Positions 59,612 through 64,000 of a stretch of 64,000 bases of DNA are shown here, piece by piece. The translations under genes and the position numbers were made by a program. The number at the start of each line of letters is the position of its first letter. The first letter of the stretch is position 1. Source of the DNA: Ailanthus altissimus. Its lineage: Eukaryota; Streptophyta; Magnoliopsida; Sapindales; Simaroubaceae. The DNA lies in contig OX327684.1 in the NCBI GenBank assembly GCA_946807835.1, positions 15,834,501 to 15,898,500 on the forward strand, in the 5' to 3' direction. The notes beneath the pieces were generated by a model. The model was not told where the DNA came from. It saw nothing but the letters and a program-made list of their open reading frames with translations, and did not search any database.

Positions 59612-60407
59612 TGATAAATATAAATTATATCTATTATTTTCACTTCTTTAACTTGATTAATTAATCATTTTAATAAGAATATTGGGTTTCTTAATATGTT
59701 TTATAGTTATTTTGTAGGTTTGAAGTCAGTAGAGCAATTAAGGATGAAAATCTAAGAAAAACAACACAGAACATCAAATTGCAACAGTACATGCTACAGT
59801 GATTTGATACATTATCATAAATAGTGATTTTGCTACAGTACCATCGCCCTAGTGGTAAACAATCGTGGATGATTGTAAATTAACATTCAATATTGCATAT
59901 GCAAGTTTTGCATTAGGATAGGAACATACATAATTGGCATGTATGGTCAATAAGAATTGTTCTTAATGAATCTTAATTTATTACAAGTACTATAAGAATA
60001 TAGGTATTTGATAAATTATAATATACTTTCATGAACTTAGGAGAGGCTTGTGAATACATTAGTGTCTTAACCAATAATAAGAATTAAGGGATATAAATAT
60101 TAAAAGGATTAATCTTTAGAAAATATATTGCAGGATAGTAATTAACCCTAGGTTTTCTCTATATTGTTATCTTCTTATTTTATTTGAGTTGTGTCATTTA
60201 TTTTCTGCACTTTTATTTTATTTAAATTTATTACAAAATTAAGATTTGATTTTTTTAAATAATTATAAGAAAGATATAATTTTAGTACTTAGTAGAAAAT
60301 AAAAATAATCCTTAGGGGTTCGACATCCTACTTTATAAGTCCCTTTATTACTTGTTTACGATAGTGTATACCTATACTTAATTTTAAAATATAAAAATAT
60401 TGCATCA
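59612..60407 (+). mobile_element. Athila-type solo LTR, inverted relative to its host element
   Basis: 796 bp from TGATAAATAT to ...TATTGCATCA, flanked by AACAT (59607-59611) and AACGT (60408-60412), a target duplication with one change. It shares blocks with 34054-35584, for example TTAGTACTT ... AATCCTTAGGGGTTCGACA near 60280-60330 and TTAGGATAGGAAC near 59913. The host element is on the minus strand. Confidence 0.78.
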
Positions 60408-60412
60408 AACGT

Positions 60413-61300
60413 CTTCTAAGCTAACACAATAACTACATGATCCTAACTGCTTGCTCAAAAGATCAAGTGGTCATAAAATGAAGTTAAACTTGTCTTAGAT
60501 TATCAAGCAAATAATCATAACATTTATTGTTCTCAAAATAAAGTAGCATTTGTAATCATGTTTCTATTTCATATCATTGACTTTTAACCATTCAACCAAC
60601 CTGTGAGTAACAACGAAAATAAAAATATTGCATGTAAAATAAAATAAATAAAAATAACAACCATAAGGAGTAAGCATGACCAAACATGAAAAATGAATAC
60701 CGAATAGTGTTTCCCTCCCTCAAACTTAAAGTTGACACTGTCCATAATGGAAAATTTAATAATAGGTAAAAGAAACTTCCCTTGTTAAAGATGGCTCAGT
60801 GTGGCGGTGCTTGAATCGCAAGGCAACAATTGTTGCTTGAGTTAGTGCCTAAAATACTTGAGTGATACTTCCCAAAACATAAAGTTTGATGAGCCATGTT
60901 GTTTGATGATGTTTGAGGTATAATTTGGTGATAATTTGGTGTTTTTAAGGTGCAAGGATGATTGAGGGAAGTGAAGGGTATTCAAAGTGGCTTAAGAGGT
61001 AGTTGGGAAGTGATTTTAAGAGGGATTGAAGTGGCGCTGTGACTAGGACATGTGGTGTTCCAGCACTATAATCAGGGTTTTGCATTTTCCATTTCCCAGG
61101 TCTTGAGGCCATAGCCTCAAGTTGCTTCCACACTTGAGATTGTTTTTGTTTTTGAACTCCTTTTAGTTGCACTTTATTAGCTTTGCTTCCGATTCTTTTT
61201 CCATGCTTTTTTGAGGTTCCGACTTATTGTTATAACACACTACAAGAAAGAAAAACAAACATTAAAATCTATATTTGAAATTAAAAATTAAAATTCACTT
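60413..61300 (-). other. Minus Athila-like element: spacer after the protease
   Basis: Non-coding. A purine-rich tract at 60710-60730 (minus) resembles 32693-32711 of the plus element, supporting common descent. The 75-codon frame at 60945-61172 (minus) has no family match that I recognise. Confidence 0.45.
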
Positions 61301-62430
61301 GGGTTGCCTCCTAAAAAGCGCTTGATTTAACGTCTTTGACTTGACGTCTTTTGAATTCATAAGGGATCAAATTACACTTTGGAACTTTCTTCTATTATGG
61401 TGATTTAGTGTATGCTCAATGGCTTAATCAATTTCTTTCCAAAGCTCCATAAGATGATCATCAAGGAGTGCCTCAAACTTTCTCGTTTTGAGCTTGTTCA
61501 AAACAAGTTTTAGCATTAGCCGAAAGAATGATCCTTGTTGGTCGGTGCTTGATTGCTTTTCCATCATAATCTTTCCATACCTTATCTTTTTTCTTGTTCG
61601 ATGCGTCTTCACTTTATCTTGAGCTATCTCCTTCACATTTAAAGGCCATAATCCTCTATCCAAATACACATCATTAATCTTCAAATATTTTTTATTGTCA
61701 TTTGGCAACTTCATCTCCTTGAAAACCTTGAATGTGACCTCCTTATCTTGCACACTCATTTTTATCTCTCCTTTTTCAATACCAATGAGAACTCTCTTAG
61801 TTTCTAAGAATGGTCACCTAAGAATAATAAGAACATTCTTATCTTCCTCCATGTCTAGAACCACAAAGTCCACCAGTATGATGAAATTGCCTATTTTGAC
61901 CAACACATCTTTAATAACACCTATGGATAAGTTATGGATCTATCTGTTATTTGCAAAGAAATTGTAGTGGGATTCACTTCACTAAGGCCTAAATTTTAGA
62001 AGGCAAATAAAGGCATTAGGTTTATACTTTATCCAAGGTTAAACAAAGCCTTTTTAAAAGTAAACTCCCCAATAGTGTAAAAGACAGTGAAACTACACGG
62101 ATTTAATAAATTTTGAGGCAACTTTAGTTGAAGGATTGCACTACACTCCTCTATTAGTTTCACGGTCTCATAGTCCTCTAAACCCCTTTTTTTAACATCA
62201 CCTTTTTCATAAACTTCACATAATTTGGAATTTGCTCCAAAGCTTCCACAAAATGGATGTTTATAGAACTCTACATAATATGGGTATCTAATTTTTTTTT
62301 TGTAAAAGCATTGAGGATATGGCAATGGTAAGGTTATGATAAAAGGTTGTCTAGAAAAAACAATTAAGTTGGGATTTGAATTCACCTTGGGTGACTCTGT
62401 AATAACTTCCTCTTTATTGCCCTCAATCAC
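61301..62430 (-). pseudogene. Athila-like aspartic protease region
   Basis: A 133-codon open frame (62029-62430) ends with TVKLIEECSAILQLKLPQNL and FTFKKALFNLG, where the catalytic Asp of D-L-G is Asn. After a frame change come DVLVKIGNFIILVDFVVLDM (about 61855-61915), EEDKNVLIILR and a second open frame (61424-61759) beginning MSVQDKEVTFKVFKEMKLPN and running 75 residues past the usual protease end. The conserved tail LNQALFRRQPK is at about 61302-61335. It is inactive. In a working element the protease would mature Gag. Confidence 0.82.
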
Positions 62431-63698
62431 ATTTTTCTCTGGAGCTTCAACTTTTTTACCACTCCTAAGTGTAATGGCTTTACATTGCTCCCTCGGAGTA
62501 GCCTCCTTGTCACTTGAGAACTTGTCGGAAGATTGATCTTTGATTGCATTGGCAAGTTAGCCAACTTGCACTTCTAGTGACTTTAATATATCATTCATAT
62601 GGTTGCAATGTGTCTCAATATTATCAAAATAGGCCTCACCCTTGTTGAACCTCTCTCTTGTCTTAACAATAAAAGTACCCAAAAGGTCTTCCAAAGAAGG
62701 CTTCTCTTTGACCACTTATTGATTAAATCCTAGTAGAGGTTGCAAAGCATTTCTTGGATTTTCATATAAGATATTTTTATGATTCTAGAGTCCATGATGA
62801 TAATGTGTAGGCAAGTTTTATTACGATAGTTGAAGTTTTGGTTGTTGACATATTAGAATTCACTCCCTCCATCGGTGTAAGACACATTTGTAACTATTAT
62901 TGGATCTTTACTTGTTGAAGCCTCTCTAGTATTTAGTACAGAAATTTACTTTGCCAAGGCCGAAACATGAGCTAAAAGTGCAACAATATGGTCAACTTCA
63001 AGTACTTCGATAGCCCTCCTTACAATAGACCTCTTATTAGGCCATTAGTAATTGTTGCACTCCATTTCCTCTAATAAAACTTAAGCTTCTTCCACAGTTT
63101 TTTATAACAAAGTACCTCTCGCCATAACAGCTATAGTAGCTCTTGTTTGCCTATTTAGTCCATTGTAGAAGATTTATATTTGGAACTAATCTTGTTATCT
63201 ATATTGGAGACACCTCCTGATAAGGTCCATGAACCGCTCTCAAGCTTTATAAAAAGGCTCAAAATTCAATTGCCTAAATTATGTTATCCCTCCTCAAAAT
63301 TGCAAAGTCTTAGATGGTAGAAAGAATTTGGTGAGGAATCTTTAGGCAAGCTCTTCCCATGTTGCAATACTTCCCAGTTGTAAAGATTAAAGCCATTCAT
63401 TTGCCTTGTCCTTAAAAATAAATGAGAAAAAGCACAGGCAAATAGCATCCTTCATGACTCCATTCATCTTAATGAGGTCGCAAACCTCCAAGAATATGGT
63501 AAGATGAACATTCAAGTCCTCTCTTGGCAAGCCTCTATATTGGTTTTGTTGCACCATATTGATAAGAGTCGTATTCAATTTAAAATTGCTGGCTTAGACT
63601 TCTTGACGCCGAATCCCTAAATAATTCTCATTAACCACGAGCCTAAAATAGTCCCACAATGCCCATGATTGTTGGTTGTTGTTTTCGGCATTGGCCAT
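62431..63698 (-). pseudogene. Athila-like gag
   Basis: ATG at 63698 (MANAENNNQQSWALWDYFRL) with one stop before NTTLINMVQQNQYRGLPRED, VHLTIFLEVCDLIKMNGV and FSFIFKDKANEWL (open 63387-63578), the standard Gypsy gag domain. Further down are several stops and shifts but recognisable pieces of the gag tail. Start chosen because the Asn/Gln-rich N-terminus and primer-site distance (about 215 nt) suit this group. Confidence 0.82.
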
Positions 63699-63914
63699 AG
63701 CTTGGGCTTAATCTCCCTTTTCTCCCTCAAGCCTCCGCAAAGTGCATTAAACTTCTGAATTGAAGGGAAAAAGCTCCAAGCTATGGGCTCTTCTCATAAA
63801 CCTTTAATCAACCACAATACAACCACAACTCAAAAAGAACAAAAGAAATATAAAATGCCTAAATTAAAATCAAGTTGTGTATTCACAATATTAGCAATAA
63901 TTCAAATTTCACAA

Positions 63915-63932
63915 TCTCCGGCAATAGTGCCA
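63915..63932 (-). other. Athila-like primer binding site (Asp tRNA)
   Basis: Minus strand TGGCACTATTGCCGGAGA, four changes from TGGCGCCGTTGCCGGGGA, which pairs with the Asp tRNA 3' end. Confidence 0.8.
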
Positions 63933-63944
63933 AAAACTTATTCG

Positions 63945-64000
63945 TGAAATTAAACACACGCGAATTGTAACCACAAGTACAGGGTTGTAATCAAGTAATA
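63945..64000 (-). repeat. Athila-like 5' LTR, 3' end, cut by the window edge
   Basis: 56 bp matching 57290-57345. The rest lies outside the window. Confidence 0.8.

Larger units (their letters stand above)
57290..64000 (-). mobile_element. Athila-like gag-pro element, runs off the window
   Basis: On the minus strand: the 5' LTR end (63945 onward, cut by the window edge), an Asp-tRNA primer site, gag, protease, a 3' untranslated region with a nested solo LTR, a polypurine tract and the 3' LTR (57290-58620). The two LTR ends agree (ACACGCGAATTGTAACC at 57304 and 63957). No RT, RNase H, integrase or second ORF is present between the protease tail at about 61310 and the purine tract at 58635. 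Confidence 0.82.

Noticed and set aside
1..64000. Integrated pararetrovirus (caulimovirus) sequence
   Set aside because: All readable RT is of Copia type with integrase; no movement protein or viral coat motif was seen.

Overview
This window looks like nuclear DNA from a flowering plant, probably a dicot. It is strongly AT-rich and is almost entirely nested LTR retrotransposons of the Ty1/Copia and Ty3/Gypsy types (Tat-like, Athila-like and chromovirus-like), with plant-type tRNA primer binding sites. One small intron-bearing gene is the only host gene I can support. No prokaryotic features, rRNA, tRNA genes or CRISPR arrays are seen. Lineage names come from protein motifs and terminal signals read by eye.

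Layout: (1) 1-7.2 kb: an old Copia relic (A), split by a 2.8-kb solo LTR with a perfect target duplication (2590-5365). (2) 7.2-10.0 kb: a minus-strand Tat-like Gypsy relic with gag, protease and a 93-bp tandem array. (3) 10.0-13.4 kb: a minus-strand Gypsy LTR remnant with tandem repeats upstream of its TATA box. (4) 13.4-21.8 kb: the best-preserved Copia element (B), with both LTRs, gag and pol but several stops. (5) 21.8-35.6 kb: a plus-strand Athila-like element with gag and protease but no reverse transcriptase. It also carries a plant-transposon-protein ORF, and is itself interrupted by a solo LTR of the 2.8-kb family (23079-25866), a Copia LTR (C) and an inverted Athila LTR. (6) 36.3-41.4 kb: a low-copy island with a 194-bp MITE and an intact three-exon minus-strand gene for a 97-residue protein of the plant-specific DUF1589 (A_thal_3526) type, with two G-boxes upstream. 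(7) 41.5-44.1 kb: two Tat-type LTR copies. (8) 44.7-55.7 kb: a full-span but badly decayed Copia element (D) with target duplication GTCAA; its 3' LTR holds a third solo LTR of the 2.8-kb family. (9) 55.7-57.2 kb: Tat-like LTR and internal 3' end. (10) 57.3 kb to the window end: a minus-strand Athila-like element (gag and protease only) holding another inverted solo LTR.

No retroelement here is coding-competent. Copia B keeps the most intact pol, with about four stops from RT to RNase H, but its protease active site and one integrase zinc ligand have changed. The Athila-like and Tat-like elements all lack RT, RNase H and integrase, so they would have depended on proteins from elsewhere.

The most interesting non-coding signal is a 20-nt motif repeated four times in the untranslated leaders of Copia B and D with exactly the same spacing (92, 77, 104 nt). 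Most copies start with the self-complementary octamer CAATATTG. I found no clear new multi-gene system; the findings concern retroelement cis-structures, insertion history and the single host gene.
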